DNA of 64,000 nt, taken from the NCBI GenBank assembly GCA_029558535.1, contig JAKQEK010000152.1, forward strand, positions 46,346 to 110,345. The letters run 5' to 3'. Shown here in pieces: positions 1 through 10,729 of this stretch; position 1 is the stretch's first letter; every line of letters starts with the position of its first letter. The notes below the pieces were generated by a model. That model had not been told where the DNA came from, made no database searches, and saw only the letters and a program-made list of their open reading frames with translations. This DNA is from Bacteroidota bacterium (GTDB lineage: Bacteria; Bacteroidota; Bacteroidia; Bacteroidales; ML635J-15). The translations under genes were made by a program, and so were the position numbers.

Positions 1-3000
1 AATAATAATATTTTTACGCTAGATGGGTTTGATGTTACTTCTAACCTTTCGCCTCCTTCTGACGTGTCTAGGGCATATCAATATGGCGACATAATTACGT
101 TAGGAGCGTTGTCTGCGGAAGGCGTTAGCGAAGCTTCTTTGTTAAAGCCCAACACACAAAACATAGAAGCGCTGGATTTATCTAACCCTCGCTTGTATTT
201 AAAATATTCTTCCTTTGTGGAATTGATAAGGGGGTCTTTAGAAAATATCATAGTATCATATCCTAGTTCCTTGCGTATTTCTCCGGTGATAGTGGGGTAT
301 TCTTATGGGGATGTGAATGTTATAGACATTTCATATGATTCAATTGAAGATACGACTTCTTTTTTCGTGTTGTCTAATTATTTGGATAATCCCGGAAATA
401 TTGTCTATGTTTCTGGCGTAAATAACATAAATCCTTATAAGGATATTACTTCTTCTTATTTCAATTACTTATTTGAATATCAAGATCAGTATTATGAAAT
501 AAGCCACCTGTTGCCTTCGTCCAAAGTTAAAAACGACAAGATAGGATTGACAGTGAGGGGCAGGCCATTTGCAAGCGCTTCACAAAAACAAATTAGCGGC
601 CATATAACTCCATCGAAAGCCTATTTAACTGAATATCTGTCGCAGTTGTCTTATTTTGAAAGGTATCTGCTAAGGGCAAGTTTTGAAATAGTCGATACGG
701 CGGAAGAAAGCGGAGGGATAGAATATGAATATAAAACTAGTTTTACGCTGCCTAAATCAGATAAGTATAATTATGATTTTGAAAGCGAAAGGTATGAAAA
801 GTTTTTAAGCGGATTGCTGCAAATAGCTTCCAAATATGATGACAAATATTTGAATGTAACATCTCGAAGCCTGATACCTCAATCGTTTCAAGATATATCT
901 ATAACGTCTGGAAATTTCCCCACTTATGGAAAAGCAAACCAGTTGTTAAACGTAATGTCGTCTTATTTTGATTGCATGTATGGCAATATAAATGCATTGA
1001 GATATTATGATCAGGTGAATTTGCGCAATGATAGTTTTGACGACAAAAACAGGGTTGTCCGCTTATCAGAGACGTTAGGGTTAAAAATAATAAACAACGG
1101 GGGCGATCAGGAAGGCTGGCTGGGAGGGCTGAAGCCGTTTGTAAAAAACGTACCTTTTTTGTTGAATTCAAAAGGGGCTCGCAAATCAATATCCACAACG
1201 TTAAATTACTTAAACATACCGGACAGCCTTATAGAGTTTAATGAAAAAATATACAAAGCGAAAAAATTAAATTACGAAGCATTATCGCATTATTATGACG
1301 TTATAGGCGGGCTTTCTTTATCTGGCGTGCCCATCAAACAAAGCGGCGCCCCTGATTTGTCAAAAAATGTAAATGTTTTTCATTCTAAAGGGTATTTTAG
1401 CTCTTTAAAAAATTTGCTGCCTGATATTGAGGATAATTTCATCTCAATGGTTGTTGACAGGCAATACTCCGAAATATTGGCTGACATTAGTTTTAACTTG
1501 AGCGGAGATACGCTGGCATTTTCGTTGCATAATTTAGACTGGTCGGCACTCGCTTGTTATTCATATACTGGCGGCACAATAAACAGCCCATTGCCGGAAA
1601 TATTTTATGACAACTGTGATTGTGCTATACCATTAAACGACCTTTCTTTGCAAGCATGTATGTCTCCGGTGAACCCTTATGATTCATATTGCCCTCCGTT
1701 GATTGTTGACGTAGTTCCAAATTGTGTTGCAATCCTGTTAAGCGGCACAACGTTGTCTGGGGATACAGCTTGCCATTTTAATTTGTCGTTTTATTCTCAA
1801 GGTGGGGTTCAAGACAAGGTTGAACCTGTTGTCCCTTCCCCGACTAATTATATTTCGTTTCCTTATGTTATAGAATCGACATCATGCAATACCGCAGACA
1901 ACGAAGAGCTTTTGTTAGAACATCAAGTAATTTGTGCGCACTATTATAATAATAGTTTTGCTTTGATGTCTGCTGGCGGATATGTGTCGATGATAAGGCT
2001 ATATGATACGATCAGCGGCTTGCCCTTAGATTTAAATTTAACTCCGTCTACAACTCCATATCTCTCCGGGTGCGCGGGCACAGTACTTGAAACAGGCCTT
2101 ATATTTCCAACTGGCACCACTCAAACAGAACTTGGGATCTGGGCGGACAACCTTAAAATAGTAATAGAAAATGCGATATGCGTGGAGTATGGGGGCCTGC
2201 CATTGCCTCCATTGAACAATGTGACTTATTTTATGTCAGTCGATGCGTTTGCAGACGGCTCGTTTAACATTGCATTCAATAACAAGAATGGGCCTGTATC
2301 GCCAGAGTATAATATTGGGATAAATAAAAACAACCCTAGCTTTTCATTCTTTGACGGTGCTTCCTTTTATAATAGCAATTCGTATTTTTTGTCTTTTGAA
2401 AATTTGGGCATTTCTTACACCGGGGATACTGTCTGTGGCAGCTTGTTTATAAACAAAGAAGTTTCTGAAGCAGGTCTGGCAGCAGTTGTTGAAGCTAATT
2501 ACGGAGAAATTTCTTTTAATGTCTCTTCGCCAGTTATAGATACTATTGACAACGGTAGCGTATTAAGCAGTGTTTGTTTAGTAGGAGGCAGCTTGACTGG
2601 CGATACTTTCAGCTACGGGGCTTATTTAGATATAAATGTTTACGGCGGGATCCCCCCATATTCTTTCACTGGGATAACTCAAGGAGAGTTTTTAATGTCA
2701 GGGGAGACTTATTCGTTTTATGTGGGGGATAGTGCATGCAATATCTTGCATGTGACTGGCGATGTGATATGCAACGAAGATTTGTGCTTGGGGAACCAAG
2801 TTTCTGCTAAAACAACACAAGTGGTGGAAATAGTAGAAATAGAAACTGAAGTATCTTGCCCTGCAATTGAAATCACACATACTATGTCTTTAGCAGGCAA
2901 TGGCAACGAAGTGGGGGAGATGACGACGTATGGGTATGATTTGGTTTTCAACAATTTCGAAGAATTGTCCAGCCCGTATTATGAAATAGACATAGAAGCA

Positions 3001-3867
3001 GAATCAAACCTGTTTAGTTTTACTGGCAATACTGAAAGTTTTTCCGAAAGCGTTTCATTTGTGATAAGCTCTTTAAGTGTTAGTTTGACTGCTTATATAC
3101 GCTTATATGATGGAGGGTGCATATATGAGCAAGAGGTAGAAATATTTACGCTAGAGTATGGCCTGGTAGAAGAAGATACCTCTAACGATACGCTTTTAGC
3201 CCCTTCCTATATTGAAATAACAGAACAGGAAGTAATGGTGGATAAGATCGTATATGAAGTAACGCCTAATACCCCTGTTTTAAGCGCAGCATATGCTTGC
3301 AATGAAGACGGCGTTGCTGTGTTAAGCGTAGGTGTATCAGGCGGTACAGCCCCTTATGTGTTTTATGGGGGGTCTGACGGGCAAATTGTAGCTGACGGCA
3401 CAATCATTTCTATATATGCAGAAGATGCGAATGGCTGTGTTTCTAACGCAGTTGAATTGGATATAAATTGTGAGCCCTCGCCTATAGATTGCAATGCTGT
3501 TAATTTGGATGCAAGCTTGGAAACAACTAGCATTGACAGCATCAATGAAACCGCAACGTTGACATTCACTTATAATATAACTGGCCTGGCTTTCGACGAA
3601 TCTGTTGAAGAGGTCAACTTAGTAGCAAGCGGAGTTGGCGCTACGAATAGTTATATATTAGGGTCGCCTGTAATGAAGTCTTTTAGCGGGGCATTCGGGG
3701 CAACTCAAATATACCTAGATTTCACCCCATCCGTTTTGATGGCGGGCACATATAAATTTATAATTGTCATAAAGACTGAAAACTGTACCTATACCGACAT
3801 TTTTGAGATGTCTGTCGATGCATCTATATTGTCTGACGTAGATAACTATACCAATATATTAGAATAA
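1..3867 (+). CDS. Large virion (tail/baseplate) protein, 5' partial
   Basis: The frame is open from base 1 with no stop before the first GTG at 64, so the gene enters from outside the window; about 1,288 residues are visible. The first third is mixed alpha/beta and resembles phage baseplate or tail components. The rest is beta-rich, with repeated short SGxTLSGDT-like segments. Near 3320-3470 it has a GGTAPYVF...DANGC pattern typical of SprB-type Ig-like repeats of Bacteroidota surface proteins, with a weaker copy near 2640-2760 (GGIPPYSF). It sits one base ahead of another virion-like gene in the same direction. Family knowledge: such repeats are adhesive extracellular modules. Inference: an exposed tail or baseplate protein. 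The exact homologue is not recognised. Confidence 0.6.
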   Translation, partial: NNNIFTLDGFDVTSNLSPPSDVSRAYQYGDIITLGALSAEGVSEASLLKPNTQNIEALDLSNPRLYLKYSSFVELIRGSLENIIVSYPSSLRISPVIVGYSYGDVNVIDISYDSIEDTTSFFVLSNYLDNPGNIVYVSGVNNINPYKDITSSYFNYLFEYQDQYYEISHLLPSSKVKNDKIGLTVRGRPFASASQKQISGHITPSKAYLTEYLSQLSYFERYLLRASFEIVDTAEESGGIEYEYKTSFTLPKSDKYNYDFESERYEKFLSGLLQIASKYDDKYLNVTSRSLIPQSFQDISITSGNFPTYGKANQLLNVMSSYFDCMYGNINALRYYDQVNLRNDSFDDKNRVVRLSETLGLKIINNGGDQEGWLGGLKPFVKNVPFLLNSKGARKSISTTLNYLNIPDSLIEFNEKIYKAKKLNYEALSHYYDVIGGLSLSGVPIKQSGAPDLSKNVNVFHSKGYFSSLKNLLPDIEDNFISMVVDRQYSEILADISFNLSGDTLAFSLHNLDWSALACYSYTGGTINSPLPEIFYDNCDCAIPLNDLSLQACMSPVNPYDSYCPPLIVDVVPNCVAILLSGTTLSGDTACHFNLSFYSQGGVQDKVEPVVPSPTNYISFPYVIESTSCNTADNEELLLEHQVICAHYYNNSFALMSAGGYVSMIRLYDTISGLPLDLNLTPSTTPYLSGCAGTVLETGLIFPTGTTQTELGIWADNLKIVIENAICVEYGGLPLPPLNNVTYFMSVDAFADGSFNIAFNNKNGPVSPEYNIGINKNNPSFSFFDGASFYNSNSYFLSFENLGISYTGDTVCGSLFINKEVSEAGLAAVVEANYGEISFNVSSPVIDTIDNGSVLSSVCLVGGSLTGDTFSYGAYLDINVYGGIPPYSFTGITQGEFLMSGETYSFYVGDSACNILHVTGDVICNEDLCLGNQVSAKTTQVVEIVEIETEVSCPAIEITHTMSLAGNGNEVGEMTTYGYDLVFNNFEELSSPYYEIDIEAESNLFSFTGNTESFSESVSFVISSLSVSLTAYIRLYDGGCIYEQEVEIFTLEYGLVEEDTSNDTLLAPSYIEITEQEVMVDKIVYEVTPNTPVLSAAYACNEDGVAVLSVGVSGGTAPYVFYGGSDGQIVADGTIISIYAEDANGCVSNAVELDINCEPSPIDCNAVNLDASLETTSIDSINETATLTFTYNITGLAFDESVEEVNLVASGVGATNSYILGSPVMKSFSGAFGATQIYLDFTPSVLMAGTYKFIIVIKTENCTYTDIFEMSVDASILSDVDNYTNILE

Positions 3868-3868
3868 A

Positions 3869-5884
3869 ATGTTTATAGAAGGATGTACTAACATATTGTC
3901 AGCAAACTACAACCCTAATGCACAGATAAATGACGGGTCTTGCATTTTTATTTCGGGGTGTACTATGCCTTTTGCAGATAATTATAATCCTTTAGCTGTA
4001 GTGGATGACGGGGCATGCTTATGCAGTTCTTATAACCTTTTGTTAGATTTTAGCGGATCGACGGACGGGCACGAAATCATTTTTACTAATAGTGGAGATA
4101 CTTGCGTCGTTACTTTGTCATTCGATTATATCTTGAAAACGACGTGCGAAGATATATTAGGGGTATATGCAGAAGAAGATGAAGCCTTGACTGATATTTT
4201 AAATAGGCTTTCTTTGGAATTTAAACTGTATGAAAATAACGAAGGCACGTATTCAGAATTTTTTGCTAAAAATATATGGAGCTTTGATTTTGCTGTCCAG
4301 CCTTATGATTTGTCATTGGATGGAGATATAAATTTTTGCGAAGCTTTTTTTGACATACTTAGGGCTGAAAACAATATATCCTGCAATGAAGAAATAGAAC
4401 AGCATTTCAATTTATCTAGGAAAAAAGCAGAAATAGTATTGGTTGGCATCGAAAACAAACATTTGCTGTATACGTTGCAGTTTAAAAATTTTAAGATGCC
4501 TCATTGTATCGTAATTGATAACGTAAAACTAACTAAGTTTTGTACGTCGCAGGTAGAAGAGTGCGTTTTAATACCTAAAGAATTTGGCTTTGATCTGGAA
4601 GAAGAAACCGATAACAAAAAAGCTTCTTGTGAAAGCAACGAATTATTGTTAAACAGCAAAAATATTACTTTAAGGGTAAACCCTTATAATTACATCGACA
4701 ATGATATCATATCATATTTCAACAATTATGGATATTTTTTAAAAGAACAAAAACTCTCTAAAATATCTTTAAACAGGATAGAAAACGAATATATAGACGT
4801 AAGGAGCAGGCAAAAATCTTCCGGGCATGTTTACCACGATTTCATATACCAAAATTATTTGGATAGCATGGGCGCTTGCGGCTTGAAGTCTAAAGAACTA
4901 GGATATAGTTATGCGGAGGATATTAATAACTTGATTCCGCCTTATTGGCAATCCTATGTCGAACAGTTGATCCCGGCAACGACAATATGGAATAATGGTA
5001 CTTATTTTTATTCAAATTTATCAATACACCGGAATAAGCACAAGTATAAAAATTATACTTTAGACAATGGGTGCGATGCGCAAGCAGAACTTGGCTTTGA
5101 AATAATAACAGACAGCCTTTGTATAAAGAATTTAAGCTATAAATCAAGGTTTGAGCAGGTTGCTATACTGAATAATATTTGCAGCGAATGCGGTTCTAGC
5201 GGGATTACATATTCCTATTTTGACGATGGCAACAACGAATCGGGCAGGCTGATACAGTATTCTGGCGACAATATGACTGGGATAATCGAAACAGTTAATT
5301 TTAATACAGTAACAGAAGTAGATTGTTCTGAGATAGGCGATTGCATTATTGGGGTTGTAATTGGAGACATAAGCAACAGCGAGACTACAGTTACATTGCC
5401 TTTTTCTACAGTAGGGGTATCTTCATTATCTGAGATTTCGATATATGTAGACGATGTGAAACAAATGGAAGCATATATATCTTTTGATGAAGAGACAGGA
5501 GATGGCGTATTTATCAAAGATATCGGCTTTGGCTTGCATGAGATATTGATAAACGTTTCAAAACAGTGCGGCGCATCAAACGATATTATACAATATGAGC
5601 TATGCGGCGGATATTTCACCAATTTGCCAATGGAGGTAGTTTTTGATGGAAATGCTAACGCAACCGGCACTATAATGGGAGAAATATACGGGATACCTAC
5701 ATCCGAAGGGATAAGCGCGCTGATTTTGACTATCAACAACAAGCCCGCAAGCATAACCAGCTTTGACGGAACCGCTTTCACAGCCGATTTTACCTTACCT
5801 TGGGGGGAAGGGGCTAACAATGTAGTGCTTACAGCCGAAACGAACTGCGGGCTTGCTACTTTAGAAGGTACCATAACAACTTAA
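3869..5884 (+). CDS. Virion-associated protein with DDGSC-type repeats
   Basis: 671 residues. The N-terminus carries two tandem copies of a GCTxxxAxNYNPxAxxDDGSC-like motif (about residues 5-25 and 30-50), a calcium-binding-like extracellular repeat common in Bacteroidota secreted proteins. The middle is mixed alpha/beta with no recognised domain; the C-terminal 200 residues are beta-rich and Ig-like. The ATG lies one base after the upstream stop, and another virion-like gene follows 11 bases downstream, so the three appear co-transcribed. No signal peptide is visible, which fits a virion protein better than a secreted one. Role inferred: tail or baseplate structure, possibly host binding. 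The long antisense frame at 5215-5874 is a shadow. Confidence 0.55.
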   Translation: MFIEGCTNILSANYNPNAQINDGSCIFISGCTMPFADNYNPLAVVDDGACLCSSYNLLLDFSGSTDGHEIIFTNSGDTCVVTLSFDYILKTTCEDILGVYAEEDEALTDILNRLSLEFKLYENNEGTYSEFFAKNIWSFDFAVQPYDLSLDGDINFCEAFFDILRAENNISCNEEIEQHFNLSRKKAEIVLVGIENKHLLYTLQFKNFKMPHCIVIDNVKLTKFCTSQVEECVLIPKEFGFDLEEETDNKKASCESNELLLNSKNITLRVNPYNYIDNDIISYFNNYGYFLKEQKLSKISLNRIENEYIDVRSRQKSSGHVYHDFIYQNYLDSMGACGLKSKELGYSYAEDINNLIPPYWQSYVEQLIPATTIWNNGTYFYSNLSIHRNKHKYKNYTLDNGCDAQAELGFEIITDSLCIKNLSYKSRFEQVAILNNICSECGSSGITYSYFDDGNNESGRLIQYSGDNMTGIIETVNFNTVTEVDCSEIGDCIIGVVIGDISNSETTVTLPFSTVGVSSLSEISIYVDDVKQMEAYISFDEETGDGVFIKDIGFGLHEILINVSKQCGASNDIIQYELCGGYFTNLPMEVVFDGNANATGTIMGEIYGIPTSEGISALILTINNKPASITSFDGTAFTADFTLPWGEGANNVVLTAETNCGLATLEGTITT

Positions 5885-5895
5885 AAAATAAACTA

Positions 5896-8001
5896 ATGAG
5901 CTACATAATAGAAAAAACTTCTCCGCTTTTTTTGACCAAGATAACAGAGGCAGGCAGAAAAGCAATTGCAACAGGAAAATTTAACGTAAAATATTTCGGC
6001 GTCGGCGATTCTGAAGTAGATTATAGCGCTGTCAGCAAAATAAATTTGAAAATTTTAAAACCTAAAGACAGTCAGCCTGATATAAAGACTTTTATTCAAA
6101 AGGGGCTTCAATGTGAAAGCCTGTCGGCAGTTGATCCAGAAGATGTCAACATAGTCAGAGGCAGGCTTAGGAACCAAGCCAAAGAGCGAGGCTTCTTTAA
6201 CGGGCACCATATAGATTTGATGGAATTGAAGGCAACTCCAGATTTCATAAAGTTTTCAGGGACGACATTATTAAGCAAATTCGATGGCACTAAAACATGG
6301 GACATAAGCGGAGACATAAGTGGAGAAGATTTTCTGTTGTTGGAAGATGGAGATATTGTGTTGTTTAAAATAAACAATAGCTATATAGATGAAGTAGACA
6401 GTGCTGTGTCTACTGAAAACCCAGTTCCTTTTGTCTTTTTTTCTATTACAAAACAAGGTGCGCTTCCAGAAATCCTAATGGACAGGTTCCTGCCGTTTTA
6501 TTCTTATTTGCCTGCCAGCAGCGGCGTTACAATCCCATTTTATGTTTTTCCGAAAAAAGAATCGTTTTTAAATTTCTATTCTCCTAGCGGACAGACTATA
6601 AGCTGGAATTCGGAGACATTAGAATTTTATGAACAATGCTTTGATAATGATGTAAATATATGGAACATGAATATCCCCCATTGTAATACGGTGGCTGGGA
6701 CAACGGGGTGCACCAGCGATTATGAAAATTACGGCAGCTACAGCTATGTGGGCACGATGCAGTATTTGGGTTATTGCGAGCCCTGTTTGACAGATGCTTT
6801 AGAAGAGGATTGTGGGGATAGCCTATCAAATCATTATTATGATGCTAAAGATAAAGTGGCAATCTTACACTTCTCTAACTATAACACGAGAAACCAATAT
6901 GGAGAGTATTTGTATGTTGACAATACTGAGGGAAAAACAGTGTTGAAGTTAGATTTGCCAAGCTTAATGTGGCATGGCAGGTGGTTTAATGGGTCAGCTT
7001 TAGGCGATAAGATGGGGATGCGCTTTATCAGCCAAGGGGATGTAAAATATGTTGACGCTTTAAACGAAAACATAAAGTATATAGAATTAACGGAAGACCC
7101 TCAGTTCATTAGCCCGGATAGGGATCCTGTGGTAGTGGGTAAAATATATACAGAATTAAAAATAATTGTAGTAGAACACCCTGAACTGATTGCTGCTATG
7201 TCTTATAAGTCGAACAGGAATTGGACTTTGCCAAGCTTGAAGGGGAAAATGATCTCTCCATTGGGCGGGATCAACAACGGCGTTTTAAAACGCAACAAGC
7301 GATTATATATGACATACCTGCTAAAAGCAGGCAATGGCATAACCAATACGTTGCCGCAGCAACGGTATATGGTATTTGACAACACCAGCAACATAGACAG
7401 GGATATCGAGTTTCAGGTAGAGGATGTTGGCCTGTTGCCATATATGCGCCAAGTAGAAGCAAGTTCATATGATGGGATGGGCTTTTATGCTCACAAATTT
7501 GTGATTTTGTATCAAATAACAGAAATTGGGGAAAGCCCCGTTGCTGCTAATTGGGAGCAAGTCAATTTTACTAATAACGTATTGACTTCTTTGCCGAATT
7601 ATACTATAAATCCAATACAATTAGAGAATCAGATACCATCTGAAAATAATTTTATTTTGTCTAAATACAGGATAGAAAATTACTCTGAGGGGGTTTATTC
7701 AAATGATTTGCTTTGCCTGGGGTGTGGGCAGTCTAACCTCACGATGGGAGACGAAAGATTTTTCTTTGGGAATATTCAAGCTTATATCGGAGCCGATGTT
7801 TATAAGTGGATAATAAACATATTATTGGATAACTCATATGTAAAAACTGAAAATGATACTTATGAAAGCGGAGACTTTTATTTTTCCGAACTAGGTTTTT
7901 ATAACGAGGACAAAGAATTAGTTGTTATTTCTAAACTGTCTCGCCCCATCCGTTTAAGGAATGGGGCAAAGACAGAAATAGAAATAAGCTTAGACTTTTA
8001 G
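5896..8001 (+). CDS. Tail/baseplate-like structural protein
   Basis: 701 residues. The first 50 residues (LTKITEAGRKAIATG, then YFGVGDSEVDY) match a pattern I associate with the start of tail or baseplate structural proteins in large phages, where a short helix precedes a glycine-rich strand and a GDxExDY motif. The remainder is mostly beta, with two CxxC-like spots near residues 275-305. It ends with a hydrophilic strand-rich tail. It follows the other structural genes in the same orientation and overlaps the convergent fibre-like gene by four bases. Role inferred from context and this N-terminal pattern; no enzyme motif is visible. Confidence 0.5.
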   Translation: MSYIIEKTSPLFLTKITEAGRKAIATGKFNVKYFGVGDSEVDYSAVSKINLKILKPKDSQPDIKTFIQKGLQCESLSAVDPEDVNIVRGRLRNQAKERGFFNGHHIDLMELKATPDFIKFSGTTLLSKFDGTKTWDISGDISGEDFLLLEDGDIVLFKINNSYIDEVDSAVSTENPVPFVFFSITKQGALPEILMDRFLPFYSYLPASSGVTIPFYVFPKKESFLNFYSPSGQTISWNSETLEFYEQCFDNDVNIWNMNIPHCNTVAGTTGCTSDYENYGSYSYVGTMQYLGYCEPCLTDALEEDCGDSLSNHYYDAKDKVAILHFSNYNTRNQYGEYLYVDNTEGKTVLKLDLPSLMWHGRWFNGSALGDKMGMRFISQGDVKYVDALNENIKYIELTEDPQFISPDRDPVVVGKIYTELKIIVVEHPELIAAMSYKSNRNWTLPSLKGKMISPLGGINNGVLKRNKRLYMTYLLKAGNGITNTLPQQRYMVFDNTSNIDRDIEFQVEDVGLLPYMRQVEASSYDGMGFYAHKFVILYQITEIGESPVAANWEQVNFTNNVLTSLPNYTINPIQLENQIPSENNFILSKYRIENYSEGVYSNDLLCLGCGQSNLTMGDERFFFGNIQAYIGADVYKWIINILLDNSYVKTENDTYESGDFYFSELGFYNEDKELVVISKLSRPIRLRNGAKTEIEISLDF

Positions 8002-10649
8002 GGCTTATGGCTGACTATTATCCATTGGCTGCCATTACAGACTAATACATATGTTTCCCATGCGGTAGTCATAGTAAGGCTAGGGCCGAGCTCAATTGAA
8101 GAGCTTCCGTCTACAACGTCAATCGTAATGCCGCTTCCTGCTCCGGCGCCTCCCACGTAGATGGTGTAAATCTTGCCTACATATTTTGCGGATGGGGCGG
8201 GGAGGTGTGCGTCAACGTCTGGGACACATTCGATTATGTCATCATAAGGTAAAACATTGCCAGTTGCAGAGTGCGTCCGGAAAGTAGCGCCGTTATTGAG
8301 CTCAAAAGCGGCAGTTGCTAAAGCGCTTGTTCTTTGCCAATTAATTACACGGTCGATTGAATCTTGCGTAGTTGCAGGGCTGCTGACCGGAAATTTATAA
8401 TACCAGCCAGTGGGGTTGTCGTATTCGCGAAACGCGACGCCTGTTGTAGTGTAAATTTCTGTAGCTCCTGCGCCTACTGTCATGATAAGGTCGGTTTCAT
8501 TGAAATATCTAAGGTCGCCATTCCACAGTTCAAGCCTGTCAAAATCCTCTTCTCCTGTCCCATATTCCATTCGGGGCGCGGCATTGTCGGAACTTACATA
8601 GACTTTGCCGACTTCGCTGCCTACTCCGTTCTGTAAGTAGGGCCCCCAAGCCTCAATGCCAATGCCAATGTTCCATCCGCTCCAAGGGTCGCCCATTGCC
8701 GATTCATCAGGGTCAGCATAACCAATGAACCAAGTGGTTCCGTCTATTACAGGGTCAGATAATACATATCTGGCTTCGCCTGATGTAATAGCCCCGTCTA
8801 TCACATACATGTTTCCCGGCAAGTCACCCCACTCCAACACATTATCGTCTGACGCGCCTTCCCATAATATTTGGTAGGCAGCAGGGCCGCCAGTGGGGAA
8901 GGTGTAGGAAGCGGTATCCATTTCAAAAACGATATTTTGGTCTGTAGACAGAGTAATGCCGACGCTGCCTCTAATGTTTATCTGGCTGGTGTCTGCGCCG
9001 TCTATATGGCTGAGGCTGCTAGGCAAGCTGCTGCTGCCGCTGACGACTAGGTCGCCTTGAGCGGAATTGACGGCGCCTATCCTAGTGGTAGAAGTGCTGT
9101 CTATGACAAAAGCATTGTTATTAGCATCTATCGTGACTGGCGCAGAGGGCAGGGCGCTTATAATACCATTACCATCAGCACCACTTGCAGGATCAACCCA
9201 CACTAGTTGATTGTCGTCAGTAGGGCCTTCGCTCAATACTTGATTTGCTCCAGGTGCAGTAGTAGGAAATGTATATGTATAAGAATCTGAGCTAAAAGCC
9301 ACACTTTCGGTACTATTATTTATAACGATCTTTGTTCCGTTTATTACATCGTCTTTATCGCCGAGCGTAATAACCCCTTGGTTGGAGTTATTAAGATGAA
9401 GCTGCATACCAGTTGTAATGCCTTCAGAATCGCCTAGCGACGTAATACCGCTTGTATAGTCAATAGTTAATTTTTCACCCGAATTATAATTAGTTAATTC
9501 ACCTAACTTTATTATTGACTCCCCTTCGTTATGAACAAGCCCCACTCCACTCGAAATTCCATTTATATCACCAAAAGAAAAACTAGAATCTTCAAAGCTC
9601 AGGCTCAAACTCGACCCAGAATTACCCTCTTCTATATCTCCAAGTGTTATTGTCCCATCATTAATGTCGTAGCGTATTATATTAATATATCCATTGCCCA
9701 AGTCGTCAAAATGAAACCCATCTTGATCTAAAAAAACAACATTTCCATTTTCGGAACCTAAACTAGTGCTTCCTTCATCATTATTTAACACTAGTTTATA
9801 TTCGTTAGAATTTCCTTCTGTATCTCCAATCGTAATTAGATGACTTGACAAGTCTATATCAACCCAATTTATTACATCGCCTGCTGAAGATATTCTAAGT
9901 CCAGTAGACGACCCGATTATTAACGGTGCAAAAGAATGAAAAGGATTTGTATTGCCTAAGCTAAACCCAGGATCAATATTGCTGATATTAAGCGTAGCGT
10001 TTGGCGCTTCATCGTCATAATCTCCAATTGATATTCCGTTCTCATTGCCTTTAAATCCGAAATTATTTGGCTTATCGACATTCAATATAAGCATAGTTGC
10101 ATCTATCTTAAAAGAATCTGTTTCTATAAGGAGGCTATTGTCAGATTCTATTTCCACTCTATCATCAGGAAGATCAGAAATAAGCCCGTTCCCATCCCCT
10201 GCCCCGGCTATTTCTTGGTCTATTTTGCCTGTCATGTGCGTCCTTATGCAGGCAAGTAGGTTTTCGCTCAATCCCGGTATATACCGGGGCAGGCTGGCGT
10301 TAGGGGTTTCTTTAAGCAAGGCGCTTATCCCGCTAGGGGGGGAAAGCAATACGGTGTCGATGTCGTATACGTCAGCGTCAAGTATCCCCCCAGCAGAGCT
10401 ATTTATAGTGTCTACTCTTAGCCTTGCGCACGTCACTCCTTCGGAAACATATATTATGTCGCCTACTTCTACGCTGTCCAAAGGGTATTCCCCTGACGTG
10501 TCGTTAAAGAAGCCTACCACCGTATACTCTGGCCCGCTGCCCATAGCAGAAAAGACGTTTAATGTCCCCCCAAAATACGTGCTCACCTGCGCCCCTAATG
10601 CCATTGAAACAAGGCAAGACATCAGGAATATCATATATCTCTTAACCAT
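7998..10649 (-). CDS. Fibre-like repetitive protein with signal peptide
   Basis: 883 residues, transcribed against the neighbouring virion genes. Residues 1-20 form a clear Sec signal peptide (basic start, hydrophobic core, ALGAQ cleavage site). About residues 190-460 hold roughly eight degenerate repeats of some 35 residues built around an ITLGD/SFGD core and an SGxxLxL strand, as in beta-helical fibres. A second repeat, FPTxxPAxxQxLxEGxxDDNxLxW, occurs near residues 465-480 and 590-610. The last 80 residues form a compact glycine-rich beta domain. Family knowledge: beta-helical repeats suit trimeric fibres. Inference: receptor-binding or cell-surface fibre. The signal peptide is unusual for a virion protein, so a surface-displayed moron is the alternative. 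Confidence 0.5.
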   Translation of the reverse strand: MVKRYMIFLMSCLVSMALGAQVSTYFGGTLNVFSAMGSGPEYTVVGFFNDTSGEYPLDSVEVGDIIYVSEGVTCARLRVDTINSSAGGILDADVYDIDTVLLSPPSGISALLKETPNASLPRYIPGLSENLLACIRTHMTGKIDQEIAGAGDGNGLISDLPDDRVEIESDNSLLIETDSFKIDATMLILNVDKPNNFGFKGNENGISIGDYDDEAPNATLNISNIDPGFSLGNTNPFHSFAPLIIGSSTGLRISSAGDVINWVDIDLSSHLITIGDTEGNSNEYKLVLNNDEGSTSLGSENGNVVFLDQDGFHFDDLGNGYINIIRYDINDGTITLGDIEEGNSGSSLSLSFEDSSFSFGDINGISSGVGLVHNEGESIIKLGELTNYNSGEKLTIDYTSGITSLGDSEGITTGMQLHLNNSNQGVITLGDKDDVINGTKIVINNSTESVAFSSDSYTYTFPTTAPGANQVLSEGPTDDNQLVWVDPASGADGNGIISALPSAPVTIDANNNAFVIDSTSTTRIGAVNSAQGDLVVSGSSSLPSSLSHIDGADTSQINIRGSVGITLSTDQNIVFEMDTASYTFPTGGPAAYQILWEGASDDNVLEWGDLPGNMYVIDGAITSGEARYVLSDPVIDGTTWFIGYADPDESAMGDPWSGWNIGIGIEAWGPYLQNGVGSEVGKVYVSSDNAAPRMEYGTGEEDFDRLELWNGDLRYFNETDLIMTVGAGATEIYTTTGVAFREYDNPTGWYYKFPVSSPATTQDSIDRVINWQRTSALATAAFELNNGATFRTHSATGNVLPYDDIIECVPDVDAHLPAPSAKYVGKIYTIYVGGAGAGSGITIDVVDGSSSIELGPSLTMTTAWETYVLVCNGSQWIIVSHKP

Positions 10650-10729
10650 TTTGTTTTAAAATAAATATTGTTTTGTTTTGTTTTATATCAAAAACAAAAA
10701 AATCTTTATATTTTATTTAAATTGTTTAT

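Noticed and set aside
5215..5874. Reverse-strand open frame of 219 codons
   Set aside because: Fully antisense to a well-supported virion gene, composition is Ser/Pro/Val-rich shadow sequence, and it has no start context.
10045..10659. Forward open frame of 204 codons
   Set aside because: Antisense to the signal-peptide end of the fibre-like gene; no promoter or ribosome site and shadow-like composition.
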